64,000 nt of DNA from contig LR746269.1 in NCBI GenBank assembly GCA_902729315.2, positions 8,840,231 to 8,904,230 on the forward strand, written 5' to 3'. The position numbers and the translations under genes were made by a program. Positions 45,101 to 60,074 of the stretch are shown one piece after another. The notes below the pieces were generated by a model. That model ran no database searches and was not told where the DNA came from. It worked only from the letters and a program-made list of their open reading frames with translations. Each line of letters opens with the position of its first letter. Position 1 is the stretch's first letter. This stretch comes from Spirodela intermedia. Its lineage: Eukaryota > Streptophyta > Magnoliopsida > Alismatales > Araceae.

Positions 45101-48100
45101 GAGTCCCAGAAAGCAAAATTGCATATGTAGCTCTCTAAAATAAAGATAAGATGTGAGAAATCCAACTCTTTAGGAAAAATAAAATGCCTAATGCCTGATC
45201 AATTGTGCCATTATTGCTCTGTGCGTGTAAGAGAGAGAGAGAGAGAGAGAGTAATAGTGGTCTGAAGAATGATACACATTATTCTCAAGAACAAGAGAAA
45301 ATTGAATTGTTATCCATAAGAAAAACTGCTAGATTATGAGAATGAGAGAGGTTTATAATGGTCATCTAAAAAACAATTGTCAGAGTATGCATATGCATGT
45401 ACATGTGCGAGCACATGCGCTCGGGGGTGTGTGTGTGAGTGAGTGAGTGAAAGAGAGAGAGAGATGCAAGGGGAGGGGCTACTGAGGTGCAATTAACCAA
45501 ACCGAAGACTGGAAAATAGGGTAGAATCAAGACAAGATAGATTTTTCCAGTACACAAGTAGACGGAGGCATAGAGAATAACATGAAACCAACCAAAAAGA
45601 AAACAGAAACAGAAGGAATGGGATTCTTGGCGTCAGCATCAGAGATTTTAACCTTGATGTTGTTAGGTAAGTTATAGAAACTGAAAAGGCATGGGGAACA
45701 CTTTTTGGAATATGGTCTCATTCATCGGCGATGGAGGAAGAGATTCGGAAACCAGAATATCTGTTTAGCATACTGGCAAAAACATCTCTATCATGGATAG
45801 AAGCACTCTTCGACAGAACTGGGAAAAAGGTAAATAAGTTCACTTTCAGAACAGCGTGTCACATTGGTACATTAGGAAACACTAGATATTTTATGACACC
45901 TCAGGTTGGGAGAACGACATTCCTTCTTTTGTGAACCCTAGTTCGTTGCCATCTTCTATAAAAACTGTGATCAGATAAGAAAATGATGACTTCAAATGAT
46001 TTTCGATTGCTCCTGCACCACTAAACTTTTATTTTTATTCAGCGGACAGCATGTGACATTAATACAAATACATATAAGGTAAAAAGCATGCTAAACCAAG
46101 ACGTTAGGCACCACATGGTAGTAAGCATGCAAAGATCAACACTGTAGTAATTGATGATCAGGGTTTCACACAGGCAAAAGGTGTTTTTTGTTAAAACTGA
46201 GAAGTCCTAGTAGAATGTTTTGACTAAAGTTAATTATGCATGTCACAATAAAGTAACAAAAACATTTCAGTAACATATATGTAGAAGGCGTGTGATGGTA
46301 GACCTGTATAACAGGAAGTGAAGCACTTGTTCTCTTCGCTTGTGCGTTCTTCAAAAAATGTGACTCGTCTGCAATCACAATCTGAACAAACATTCATTAC
46401 ACTAACTTATGCAGAAAATACTATTCATGTATTTAAACAGAAAATCACCCAGCATTTGCTACTTTTGAGCAACATTCAAATGATTACTCAATTCCCTTTC
46501 TATGTCATCATCAATAATCCTCAACTATATGCCATACAACCATGTCCATGTTGACACTTGATATCAACCTCCACGTCCCTAAAATCAGACTAGAAGCATC
46601 TGCCAATAGTGCTGGTGTTACATCTAATTTCTATGAATAATTCGAGCAATCATAGGAGCATGCACAAAGTATAAACCGTTACATATAAACTGATATGAGC
46701 ATTAGTATAACCCCCTCCAAATGCTGATGGATAATTTTCAAGTCTCTGCATATCCACGATTGAGTCCGAATCAGTGAAGAGAATCCATGTCCATGAACAA
46801 AAGATCTGGAACTTCAAGGCACCTATGAGTACTCATAATGTCACAACTATATCTCTGGAATTATTTTAATGAAACAAAAAAAAGCAAGGCAAAATTGTGT
46901 GTATAAATAATCATATGCTTAATGAATACCAATACAAATATAATTTTAGGATCGATAGACAAAACCTCTAAAAGGGGAAACTTCAGATGCTTCATTATTT
47001 CATCTTCTTTTTCCTTTTTCAAAAATATTTTTACGAAAATAAGCATTTAAACCAGAAATAATAAATAATGTCCCACTAGATGCCTCACTTTCTATTTCGG
47101 CCAAAATAATCACTATGAGACCAATAGATTTTAGTTTCTTTGTTGCCTAAGGGAAATATCTGGAATCTAAACACAAAGAAACATTAACCGAGGATCTTCA
47201 TGGAAGCTTCGTAATTACTCAAATAAAATTGATGAATATTCAGGGTTTAGGAGACGTGGATAACGATCGTGGTATGAAAAAAATTGTGGAGATAATCAAA
47301 GGGTCAAATCCTTTTATCAGCAAGTTTGTGGACTATATGTTAAGAGAGAATTAGGAGAAATAGGTACAACTAACACATTATTGTAAGAGTTACTACAACT
47401 CCACAGCGTTGAGCTTTGACCCTGAACTCGGGATAATTTCAATCAACATCCCTCAACAGAAGTTCAGTAGGATTTTTTTTTTTTTATTCGATACTAATTT
47501 TTTAATCACTGTTTGTTTGCGTGTTCATGCTAGGATAGAGAAAAAATGAGATTTGATGCAAGAATTCTGCCAGTTATTTGTGGTGAAGCTGCTACCTCTG
47601 TCTAATTAAATTGTAGCCTGCTGCCCTCCATAAATATCCTCAGGGCTCTATCAGCGTAAGGGGAAGCCAATCCACATATATGGCATGACCAACTTGGGAC
47701 AGCCAAACCAAGAAGTTTAGCCCTTTGTTCAGCGCAACCAAGAGCTAAACCAATAAAGAAAAAAGCTGACTCAAACTAGCTTTGGCTCAACCACAAATCA
47801 ATCCCCCTACCTCCCAGAAGAACTCCGAAAAGTAAGGAAAACAAGCTGTAACACAAGAAAAGAACCAACTGCCATAACCATAAAGTAATTGCCTACAAAT
47901 AGGAAATGAGATGAGGGAAAAACAATGCGCGTCCCAACAAGAACAGCTATAAAGATTGTGCAATTTTTTGAGAGGTGTTCCATAAAGCACCCAAATCAAT
48001 TAGCAATGGATAAAAGTGCACTCACTCACGATACTGAAATAATTTGTATGTAAAAGTATCACAAAATGAAAACCTTTCACAAAGAGAGCCAAAAACCAGA

Positions 48101-51100
48101 ACATTGCTCCACCAAAAGAAAAGGTATTGATGATTCAGAGATTGAACCACAAAAGAAATTCTAATACTACACGGAAGTATTCCCAAGCCCGTCAAAGATA
48201 GGTAAAGAGATGACTTGCATTATAAATTGTCAAACTATATTTTCATTCACCTTGAACTGTGTCTCCAGAAGTACATCTTGTAGCTTTTGAGCAGTGTCAT
48301 AGGAAACGATGTTGAACACACCATCAAGACGAACAGATGCCTTACCACTCGTGTATTGTACATCATACCCTCCCCGATTCGATCCTCCTGATCGAGGCAA
48401 GACAACCTGATAAGTTAGGAGGATTTAGGGCTGTTAAAATCATGATTATGATGGCGATACTATCAAATACTAAATAAAAATAAGACTCCAAATAGATGCA
48501 GAGAATATAGCAAGTAGAAGAAATGTTTTAACTGGATGTAAGGCATCGATGACTTTCTTTTTACGAGATAGCAGATTCATGTAAGAAGCTAATCATAGTT
48601 TCGCTGGTGGTCGATTTGCAAGTACTCAGGATATCAATGCTATTTTACATGGCAATGCAAGACCATCCAATGGCACAGTTCTACTGCAGATACTCCCCTA
48701 TCTCCAAAGTTTCTCTCAAAAGGAAAAAAGATATAAAGCCACAGGCTTAAAATTTAAGTAACATCTACGAACCCGAATTGACATAGAAGTGAAAAATAAA
48801 TCCAGTTGACTCTGTTTTAAGGTTCTGAGATTTATCATGGAAGACTCGGGCTAGGGAGAAGGAAAAAAGGAGCTAGGCAGGCATAAAACTCCTCTTCTCC
48901 TGTTTTCTCACCGAGTTTTCTTTCAAGAGGAAAATCACTTTCTGGGACTGGTCAAAATTCTTGAAGTTCATAGTGTATTACCCGTACTTTCTAAAATGGC
49001 AAGATGAAAAACGTTTCCCTAGATTTCGTACAATAAGTACTTCGTATTTTTAGAATGTGAAACTCTCATAGAATGTTGACTCAATGAACTAACTTTCTTT
49101 GACATTTGCCCTCTCCAATTTGACGAAATGATAACTAAGTGGACAATAGCTAATAATGATGCTCAGCTCGAGAAAATGGGCAGAAATTGCTCTGGTTTGT
49201 TAGGATCCATGAATCTGGGAGGGCCAGCTGTATGCCTTTTTATCATCTTTTTTCCTCCGTTGTCCCTCATCTCAAGCTACCCCTGGCTGTAAATAATAGG
49301 GTTATAGCTGTATTTCCTTGAGCCCATTCTCAAGGCTATATCTCTTTCATTCTTCCAAAATTCCTTAGAATCGAACTATATTCCACCTCTCGCCACACAA
49401 TAAGATGACACCAGGCAGGTTGACACTGCCTGAACTGGCTCTGGTCACATCCTAAAGGCTTGTGTAGTACATCCTAAAGGTCTATCCACGGCAACTTGAT
49501 TCCCTTCTGAGCAAGCCACCCCCCCCCCCTTCCCAACCAACTTGTTTCATAAGAAGTGATAAGAAGATAAATTGATGCCGTGACATGACGTGATGTGATA
49601 AGAAGATACTGCTGATCACACTAAAATCAACCCCCCTTCACCTCATTTTCTGTACCCACTATGCGTCTACAGGACTGCACCAGAGTTTACATGCGTCAAA
49701 AGTTTCCAACTAGACAGCACATCATAGATTAACTTGCACTGTGATCGGTAAATGCAATGAAGATACATGTATCAAAGGTAAAAAAGATATCTAATGCAGC
49801 TCATGAATGCCATGTTCTGTACTGAAAATATCAGATCCTAAAATAAGAACTCGCAGCAGAAAGTTTAGAAAACATGCCAGTATATCTGATGGAGGAATGC
49901 TGAGCCAATGCTGAATCGTCTGATAGAAAAAATATATATTAATAGGCATCATTACATGTAAGATCTAAACGAATACAAGCAACACCAACTAAGCACATGA
50001 AAAAAAAAAATACTTATCAAAAACCTTACTGATGCCCAATGTAAACGCAATGAAGAGGGAGTCAAGACAAGAACTGGCCAAGATTCACGAATGCAGGCTG
50101 TAAAAGCAATAGCCTGCAACGAATAATGTAACAATGTTGCTATAATGTTAAAGGCTTGATGAAGACTGTTATATATTATAACATAACAAATGAACTTCCT
50201 ACAATGGAAAATATTTTGTAGCCCACGCATGTTCAGAATGTTGAAACTAGTCCCATCATCTAGTAGGGTTGCAGCATATAGGAACTTCACCAGGAGATTG
50301 AACAACGGTGTTAATAGCTGTGCAGCGGTGTGTATTTATATCCTGGTGAATATTCACATTTCACCATAGTTCAAAACGAAAAAAGTTTTGCTTCAGCAGA
50401 TTTTCTGTAAGTTGCCAAACACAGCCCAAACAACTCCATTAACAAAATCTGCACAAAAATAGGCTTGCAATCTGCGCAAAAATAATAATAACAATACTTC
50501 ATGCTATCAGCAAAGAAAATCCAAAGTTTGGAAAACATTTGAATGGCCCAGGACAGATTCCGTCAATGGTAAAATGATTTGATCTGTCAGGAGAATAGAT
50601 TGGCAAAGAACCATTTCTATCACACATCTCATTAATCTGTGGCCGCTAGACTTTAGGAAGACTGGATAACTCCCAAATATGAACAGGAAAGAGGGAATAT
50701 CACTCATTCTAGAACTAGAAAAGAACCTATGATTGTAACTAAAACAAGATCATAAAGAGGTCATTGTCACCAAAACATAAAGTTTCTCCATCCCACCAAC
50801 ATCCCCATTCTGAACATATGATATTCTATTCTTAGGCGACATTGTAAAAGCTATTCCACCAATGGATCATATTCTCTAGGGATATCCTCTGGAAATTTGA
50901 CATGATGCCCTTATAAGCCAGTATCTTTGATAATATTTGATGATATCCATCTTTTAGAAATATACATGACAAAAGCTCGTGGATATTATAAAAATCAACA
51001 AGAAAAAAATGCATATAATCCCCTAGAATGATCAAAATAAAATCAAAATCAGAAGACTTCCTGATTATACAATCCTCCAAGCTCGTCACTATATCCATTA

Positions 51101-54100
51101 AACCACTGACGGCATAAGATAATAACACAACCGTTACTGCAAATGCATTTGTATGCGTCTAGTTCCTCTTGTTTGAGTAACTATGCTGGTAAATACCTAC
51201 TGTAATCCTTTTTAGCCACACATAAATTGGATGTGACTAAGGAACAATTACTTATAACACACTAAATAAATTGACATTCAACGATTTCCCTGACCTCTTA
51301 TTTCGTTTACTTATAAAGGAATATTCTAGACCAAAGCACCTCTAATCAAACAAAAAAATACTCTTATCTGTATATCCAACTTTTAGTGTAAATTAATGCC
51401 ATTTAAATGAAAACGGGTTAATATTTACTACTATTCATACAAGAGTATTGTTTATGCAGCGAACCCAAACACTGAAATATCAGTGAAATATAGCAAAAGT
51501 GCAGTGAACATCTATCCAAGTATATATACAGAAACAAAAATATTGCGTCATCTGGGTAATCGTAATCCATGACAATAACTTCTAAAATAGATCCAGAAAT
51601 TGGAGCTGTAAAAGGTTTGAAAGGTAGAAAATCAGTACCTGAAGAGTCTTTCCAAGACCCATCTCATCAGCAAGCAGTACCCGGCCTCCGTGACGAAGTA
51701 GAAACCTAAAATAAAAATAAGTGAACTTTTGGTAACTTAATAAAAGAAACAGCGCCAAGAGTAAACATGCATATATACATAAAATGACTAGTCAAGACTT
51801 TCTAGTCTAGGTCAACATATACAAGCAGAAAATATAGAAATGGTTCCCTAAAATCAAGATAATTTCTTTTGAACCTGATGATGCTTAACTCGATGTACAC
51901 AAAAACCCAAAAATTTCACTAAAAGTCACAATATTACAGACAACTAGAGCTGAAGTACTGAGGATAATCCGCACTATAAAACTCATTTTTGATTTCCTAG
52001 ACCTTTTGTTTGATTAGTATTGTTTTTCAGTATTTCGGTCGCCTACTTGGCGAACTGAGAAATGAGATGAATTATGAAATGTTTTTTGATATATTAAATC
52101 GGCAATCATGTGAACATGTCAACGTCTGATATGCGTGAGATGCATGAACATCAATTTGTATGAATCTCACAACCATGATACAGCGAAGTATAATAACAAA
52201 TGGGCTATTCTAAAAGGAATATATGGAATGGGAAAACTTCCAGGAGCAAAAGGAATGCAATATTACACACTAAGATAAGGCCAATTTTTTTTCCGCTAGA
52301 TTCCAGTGAGAAGTAGTGAACGAAAGAGAATAATCTATCCTAGAAGAAAGACAAGAAAGCAAGCAAATGAAACAAAATTCATAAAGATAATTCTTTCCAA
52401 CTGGACACCATTGTTCATTAGAAATCGGAAACAAAGCCTATGAACAAATACGAATTACGATCAAACATCAATGAATAATTCCCAAAAAAACACACCATCC
52501 TAATAATATCCATCCGGTGCAAGAAAATTCATGGTATTTAGATCTTCTCAAGCGACACGAATTATTTATGCAGACAAAACTACCAAGATATCAAAGTGAG
52601 TTATACCAAAGCAAAATTACAGCCTGATTTGTATCCTGGAAATGAGTTGATCAGAAGCCGGCTGATTTGTGGGTATTTTGGAAAATTATAGGCTTAAAAA
52701 GTCAAAGTGAATGCTCCTGGAAGTAGTTCACAGACAGACTATCATTCAGTCAATATTCTCACCAATGAAAAAAAATCCATGAAATATTATTTACTAAGGA
52801 AACCCCAGGAAGAAACTCCTGCATACGATGCAAAAACAGAATACATAAATTTTATGCATCATGCTTCCCCAAAACAACAGAGCTATCTGATTTTGAAAAA
52901 GGGCTGTAGCTTATACCTGACACCATCTCGTTGAAAGGGTAGAAGCTTTGATTCGATGAAGCTGGGCATCCTGTCATATAAACCTTCCCAAAACATTTCT
53001 AAGTCCATAAAATGTACAATATAAAGGTTATGTGCATGTGCAATAAAAAATACGAGGAATGTATAAAAATAAATCCATTCTTGGTCAGGCATGGTTCGAG
53101 CACCAACAAAGAGAAATTCAAAATAACCAAAGAAAAGTAGGAAAGAAAAATTCAACCACTCATCGAAGTAGAGATTAAAACAAATACACCATGACAGCCT
53201 CCACTAACTCTCCATCATGTAGATACCAAACTTGTTTACATTTTTTCGCATGGATAATGGAAACATTAAATGCAATCCAAGAATACTACCTGAAACACGG
53301 ATAATACGGTATATAATCAGGTTGTCAAATTCAAACTTAATTAGCAATGAGTGGAATATACTTAATAGTAAGGTTTTACATTGGCCAGCCTTGGACCAGA
53401 GTGCTACATGCAAAACAGACAAAGAAGACCCCTCTTCACAGACACAGGGGTTTGGTTGAATCTGATTTAGGAAAAATGAGCAGTCTACGCTATAATAGCT
53501 ACGGTTTCACTGGCTGCTGATGTGGCTGGAGGGGGGGTTCCTTAGGTTTTTGTGAAAGGGATGCTCTTATTATGCATTTTCTCACTGATATGATTAGAAA
53601 AATCGAATTGAACTGGTGTCGATTCATCAATACTTCCATTCTTGTAGACACTTTTATATGAAAGAAATAAAGCCTTTCTTCCTTCTATTTTTGATAATAC
53701 GAACAAGACAGAAAGACCAAGAACCTTTTTACTTGTTTAGATTCCCCTATTTTATTACAATACTATCATAACTGTTTCCTAAAAGGAGGATGACAGCCCA
53801 AAAACATTGCCACTGATGGCAATCCAGTGACCAGACTTATTTTTTAATTATTGTGTCACATCCCAAAGTCCAAACAAATAGACATTGATGCCAGATTCCA
53901 AATGCAAACAAAATCTGGAAAACCACTACTTCCAGATTTTTACTTACTAACAAATTGAAAAGTCGAAGTTTGACAAAAGACCATGAGATAGGAGTAAATA
54001 AAGCCACTGCAGAGATATGATGTACCTTGAAGATCCGGAACAGCAGATGCAGCAAGAAGGGCACGATGCACCAAAGGATCCAACTTCTGCACCTGTAAGG

Positions 54101-57100
54101 AAACAACATCATTCAAGATAAATATAAATGGATAATGCACATGGATAAACGGATCTTTTAGGGCAACATAGGAAAAGACGCCAATCACATGGAGGTGCTC
54201 GGCTACTAACTGTCAGTGAGAAGATAGGTGCAAAGCATCCAAGCAGAAAAAGGCCAGAGGAAAACAGAGAAAGCTTCCATAAAGAAGAACCCTAGATCTT
54301 AGGACCATGGATCTTGGTCCACTATAAAAAGGGAAGACAGGAAACACTAAACAGAGGGATTAGGAAACAATCACAGAGAATCTATGGGTGATCAAGAAGG
54401 CATGGTGATTTCCAGTGACGACCTGTTTTGTGTGCCAGATGCAGGTGCAGGATGGAGAGAAGATGAGATGTTTAAGAATTGACAAATTATAGAGCGTATC
54501 TTGTGTGCCCATACGAAAAGAATTTATTACCGAGTTGACAAGAAGACCATCCCGCGTCAATTGGTCTCAAAAGTAATTAACAAAGGGATTGTATTGAGAT
54601 AAGCGGAGAAGTTGGAATCATTTGATGATCAGGTGCAAAACCCTAGAGCCTGACAGTTGCTACTCTTTAAAAATAGTTGAAACATTGTTTTGCGTGGGTT
54701 TTTCTGGAATTTAAGGAACAGATAATTGGGATGACACAGTAAAATTTTAAAGGGCATACCATTAATTATTTGAAGGTAAACGGAAATGGTCCACGTCTAG
54801 AAAACCAAATACAATCTGATATCAGAGATTTCTGTAAGAGAGACATTCTGACATAGAGATCATGTCATTTCCAGCCATAGCTGGTTATGGATCAACAGGC
54901 ATGTCTATTATTGGTGTTGCAATTATATGGTCTAACTGCAGAGATTCATTCCTACAGTCTCTAAGATGTATTGATTCACTGGGTTCTTTATATGGTCGCC
55001 AATTTATGGTCCAGAAAACCTCAGAAATAGCATCATAAAACAATGTTTTTAGAACAACATAGGTTTTCAAGGAGTGAAGAAATTTGGTACGAGAGAGTTA
55101 TTTGAACATGAGAGATATTTTCGAGTACAGGAATAAAGTTCAAGACCAGGTGACTGGACGTTTTATGCAAGAGGATATTTATCAAAACCAGAATCCTGGC
55201 TAACGCAGAGGAATAGAAACACAGCTGACTTTCATGGAATAAGATTCTTCATGGTGCATGATAATGACGCAAAAGAACAAGATCAAGAGTCAAGGTGTTG
55301 ATTTTACGAAAAAATAAGATCAAGGGCCAATTTCTGCAATTTTCTTCGGGCAAGGTAAATGGTTTCCTATTTTGAACAAACTTCTCAAGTTAATTTTAGA
55401 AAAGACTGCTTCTCTCAAAAGCCATCGACCCAAAAAAGGAGATTTGCTCAACAGTCCGTGATAAGAAGAAAGATAAAGCCTAGGTCCTGAGCTTCCACAT
55501 TTATTTTTGCAAGAACATTGGAAAGAGATGTAAGAAGATTACCAAAAAACTCAAGCATTCCACGAGGAGGCCCTATGTCTCGAGACCACCATAGCCATCT
55601 TTTATCGCTTCCTCTGAAAAGAGGTAAGGGTGACTTCTAACCCACCAGGCTCACTCATCATCTGGGTCATTGACAAAAAATCTCACTCTTTACCCTTGAT
55701 CATGGTTGCTGGGCAAAGAAATGGTTATTATCATGCCTAACCTCAAGTGGGGAAAAAAGGAAAACCTAAACTACCCCTCGATATCACAAATAATTAATTA
55801 TTTGTATACAATAATTTTGTGTCAAGTTCCAGTCAGCACCTTCATCATCCCCAGCTCATCTTACCTTCTGCTTTCTCAGTCTCATAAAGCAACACCATGA
55901 TAGAAGGTGTAAGGGTAATATTGTAAAGGACTAAGGGTATTATGGAAAAGTGCATGTAGGTTTCGTCCCTATTTAAGGGACGTTTAAGGTAAATGAAGGA
56001 GTGGGGCGGTTTCCAATGTTTCTCCCCCTCTGCAACAGAGGACAGAGGAAGTTTCTCCTCCATGTTTGCGTTCTTTATGTCTTGTTTCTCGACACACCAT
56101 AACTAGTTCACAGAAATTTCAAAGGTTCAGCCTACTATCCATTACTCAAAAAACTATGCACTCAAAACATCAAAAAAGACACGAGAAGAAACTAAAAATA
56201 TTATATTCAAGCCATATCATGCAAGTGGCTAAATTTGATAAACGAATAGACGAGTAATTTAATAAAGAGTTTGACCATACCTCAACATTTGCACAAGTAA
56301 TTCTGCTGAGGACTTCTTCGGCTACTGATAGAGATGATGCTGGAAGCATCCATAACCTGAGGACATTACAACGATAATTTCATGTTGTAGAATATTTCCT
56401 ATCAATAGAACAAGACACTAGAACCCAAAATAACTTAAGATACTGATGATAAGGAACAACCTTTCTTTTGCATTCCAACAAGTTCTTGGAATCTTATGAA
56501 AAGTTTCCACAAGTATCTGGAAAGCGTAAAAAATATTTTTGAGTGAAGGAAATTATGCCATGAAAATTGAAACTACACGAAAAAAGGGTAACTGTGTACT
56601 TGGTGATAAGAAAACTTCGCAGCTATATCACCACTGGCGTGAAGATAAAGTTTGAGGGACAGTTTTGGAAGGTTCCCTGAAGTATCATTCCCATGAAAGT
56701 TGAAGGTGAAACTAGGTTAGCAATGAACGATTTCCAAATATGAGCAGCTTGTACTTCAAAAGAACAAATTGGTAAATAATAAATGAAAAATCAACAAGAA
56801 AATAAACATGAATCCTGAAAAGAACATGAAGTAACTTCACCCGTTTCTCTTGATTTATCCAATCTTTGAGAGGCTGCAGGAAAAAGTGCTCCTCCCTGGT
56901 TCATAACCAAAGAATTAGAAGACAGTTTATATTTTATTTTATCATGCAAAAAATTCAAGTATCTTGATCAAATATGTTAATCAAGAATGTTTTGGTTAAT
57001 AATACACTGTGGATCAAACTTGGGGTATCCTAAAGCCTGGCCTGAGACATCAAACCTATCATGAGACCCAGACATAGCTCAAACTCAATTAAAACCCCAG

Positions 57101-59281
57101 ATAATAGGCCATTGACCCGGCAGGAAAAAGGGCACAGGGAGATTGTCATCACGGACGGTCCCAGGCATGGGAACCATGAAGGGAGGGAAACATGGGGGGG
57201 TTGTCAAGCAGGGGGAGTACGTAGGAGAAGGTTGACACAGGATGTGAGGGATGCCTTGGGAAGGATTAACGGTAGAGGGAGAGGTGGGACCTGTAGCAGG
57301 AATGGAGGTGCGGCAACTGGATGGGCAGAAGGTAGGAAGCTGCCAAGGGAAGGGAAGGGAGCACGATGAGAGATGGAAGTGCAGGGTTTGTGGCTGAGAA
57401 GGAGATGGGTGAGGAAATAGAATGGATACAAAATGGCTGAGGAAACAGAATGTTGTACGTACCTGGGCTAGGTCTAAGCAGAGATCTGGTCCAGAAGCAA
57501 CCAATCGTTACCACCATTCTATGGAGCGATTTTGGCTTTTGAATATCAGGTTACAATTCTCAGTCTCTAAATGAACCAAAGGATTGCATGCAAAATTAGT
57601 TTCACAGTCTATGGTTGCGTTTTGGATGATTTTTGCCAATCGTGATCAATACCTATTTCACAGAGGAGCTTCCGTCAATGAGAATGGGCACACAAGGAAT
57701 GATGCGGTGTCTATATGTTGACTAGGAGTTCAGATGTAGTCCACAAAGAGATCTATACAATTACACATGCGGTGTCTCAGGTGTGAAACCCTACACATAA
57801 AAATCATCCATCTAAAAAAATTGTGGAAAATGAAATAAACAATAAACAGAGCCTCTTCTGTCTTATTTTGACCTGCACGAGTCTGTGTCTACCATTGGCA
57901 TTGATCATTCTGCCGGTAGGTTAACCAGAATTTCAAGCTATGCGATCATTTCCTCTCAGAGGGAAGAGACTCTTACATCATCCTGTTACCCTTTGATCAA
58001 ATAACACCCGTGCTATTTTGATAACAAGCATCGATGAGTCGGGCCATAAAGTAGTCTAATTTTCCAGTTTGTTCCTTACTCCTCTTATATCTTCTCCTCT
58101 GCTCTCCGCCCTCTGCCATCCACCATCAGGCGTCAGATGCAGCTCCCACTTTTCCTCTTACAGATGAAGCTGATAAAAGAACATTTATTCTAGAATTGCC
58201 CAATCGAAGCAAAAATTCCCATTTCCGGCCAATTATTCGTCATTATTTTTCATAATTATTTTCAAGAGGAGATCAGACGTCCCCCATGAAAATAGATCAT
58301 AATTTACATTTCAGATACCACATCACAAAGCCGTGGAAGTTAGGGAAACTTCATGCAAACATAAGCAATAAACCCCCTACCATTTGCAGCGTGAGGCTGC
58401 AAGAGTCGGAGCAACTTCAAATAGATACATGAACATAGGATCTCGCCCATTTATCAATTCTCTGTCTGTGATTTTCGGTGTATTTTTACCGTGGTTTTGG
58501 TATAGATTTTACATCCTTCTGAGCAACCACTCCATTGACACGAATGGCAGTAGACTGGCGCACCTACCCCGTCCCCAGATGCAAAAATCACGATAACGGG
58601 TATCGTTAGTCCATTTCATGTGAAATAAATAATCTGATGATTACAAGAAGGCTTAATCAATCAGTCAATCCTTTCTACCGTTCTTTCTCCCGGATGCATA
58701 TAAATCTCTGCATCAAATTGCATGTCCTACAGGGCAAACCACGGAACAGTGATGTAAGAAGGCTCATTCTCGTTGCATTCTGAAGGAAACAGAGAAAAAT
58801 AAACTTGTACAAACTGTGAGACGTGGCCGTCAGCGGGCAACAAAAGCCCTAGCCACATCTTTCTTGTTGGCCAAAACATGCCAGTAACAGAGAACAAAGC
58901 CGCACAAGTTACCAAAAAATAGAAAGAGAGATCCATCGAACAAACCGTGTTTCTCTGGTGTATCCGGTCGGTTGTCGTCGGACGCTGGCCGACATTCTTC
59001 AACGGGGAGGTCTGCTCATACCGGGCCCCCAGGTTAACCATCGCCGGCGACCGGCCATAGTCCCCTACGGTGGGAAGGAGGTCACCTCTCGAATGTTCAT
59101 GCTGCGGCGGGGCCAGTGGCGACGCAGATGGAGATACTCCGGCAGCGGGAGAGGGAGATGAAGGCCAGGACGTGGACGCAGCGGCCGACGAAGCCTTTCT
59201 CTCGTTGATCTTCCGGATGGCCTCCCTCTCCAGGAAATCGAGCTCCTCGGCGGTCGGCTCCCACCCGTCATCGAGCTCCAT
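39110..59281 (-). CDS. SMARCAL1/CHR18-type SNF2 annealing helicase with HARP domain
   Basis: 24 coding exons spread over 20 kb join in phase to 727 aa: 59281-58946, 56895-56841, 56676-56600, 56516-56461, 56356-56281, 54092-54026, 52983-52917, 51705-51639, 50113-50030, 49919-49878, 48406-48251, 46381-46304, 45134-45066, 44987-44922, 44825-44697, 43697-43641, 43142-43053, 42377-42312, 41875-41807, 41734-41630, 41191-41066, 40420-40362, 40285-40249 and 39259-39110. A single HARP domain lies at about 134-198 ([20 protein letters not shown]...). Motif I is DEMGLGKT (258-265, Lys264), motif II DESH (366-369), motif [10 protein letters not shown] and motif [13 protein letters not shown] (636-646). 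SMARCAL1 proteins rewind RPA-coated DNA and remodel stalled forks in the nucleus. The C-terminus has a PIP-box-like QSTLDTFL (701-708). Intron 10 uses a GC donor. Confidence 0.92.
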
Positions 59282-59659
59282 ACCCCTCCCCTCCCACCCT
59301 TCACCGTTCTTCCACTCCTCCCCCTCTCTGCCCTCACCTTCTCCCCATTACTAGGGAGGAGCAGTGGCAGCTTTTCCCGGCAACTGAAGAACCAGTCTGT
59401 TGTTGTATTCTCTCGTACGTTCATTTTTGCATTTATGTCCTTGAAATAAATTTGATTTGTCGCTCTTCACCTCGCAGTATCATTTACTTACGGGCGTCGA
59501 CCTATGATGGTTGAGTTTTTCGTGATTAATTAGGTAAACCCCCCCCCGGGTGGACACGAGCATAGGAGTCCACATACAAGCGATTCTTACCGGTTTAACT
59601 GGGAATATAATTATGAATAATATTCGAATAAACCCTCTAAAATCTCAGTGAGGAAAGGT

Positions 59660-60074
59660 TTGACCTTCTACAAAGTCAAGCTTCATCGATTTCTTGGTCT
59701 GACTTGGATTTCAGAGAGATTTGACCTTCTCGGCTATAAAAATCTACATTTTGATCCCTCTGCTTTAATTGCTTGGAAGTCAAACCATGGTCAATTCAGT
59801 TTAAAAGATGAGATTTTGTTGGGATAACAAAAAATTGGCCTTCAGCCTACCTCTGTCGGTTGCCACTTCCCACGGAGAGTTTGACTTATTGGAGAGGATT
59901 TTAGACAAAAGTCAAGTATCCAGAGTCATTGAATTTCGTATTCATTGACCTTGCTATGTTGAAAGAGCTCACTCATGGTGGATGCCCGTTAGAACAGTCA
60001 AAAAATCCCTCCAACTGGAACGATGATAACCCAGCATTGATTGACCTTCAACCGCAATAAGAAAAGCGTTGACT
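59660..60074. promoter_or_regulatory. W-box array in the SMARCAL1 / aspartic proteinase divergent spacer
   Basis: Eleven TTGAC[C/T] cores on either strand lie at 59660, 59674, 59721, 59778, 59789, 59881, 59910, 59945, 59996, 60041 and 60069 (hexamer starts), where about 0.4 would be expected by chance in 415 bp. WRKY factors bind this hexamer. The array lies 380-800 bp upstream of the SMARCAL1 start and 530-950 bp upstream of the proteinase TATA box. Confidence 0.65.
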
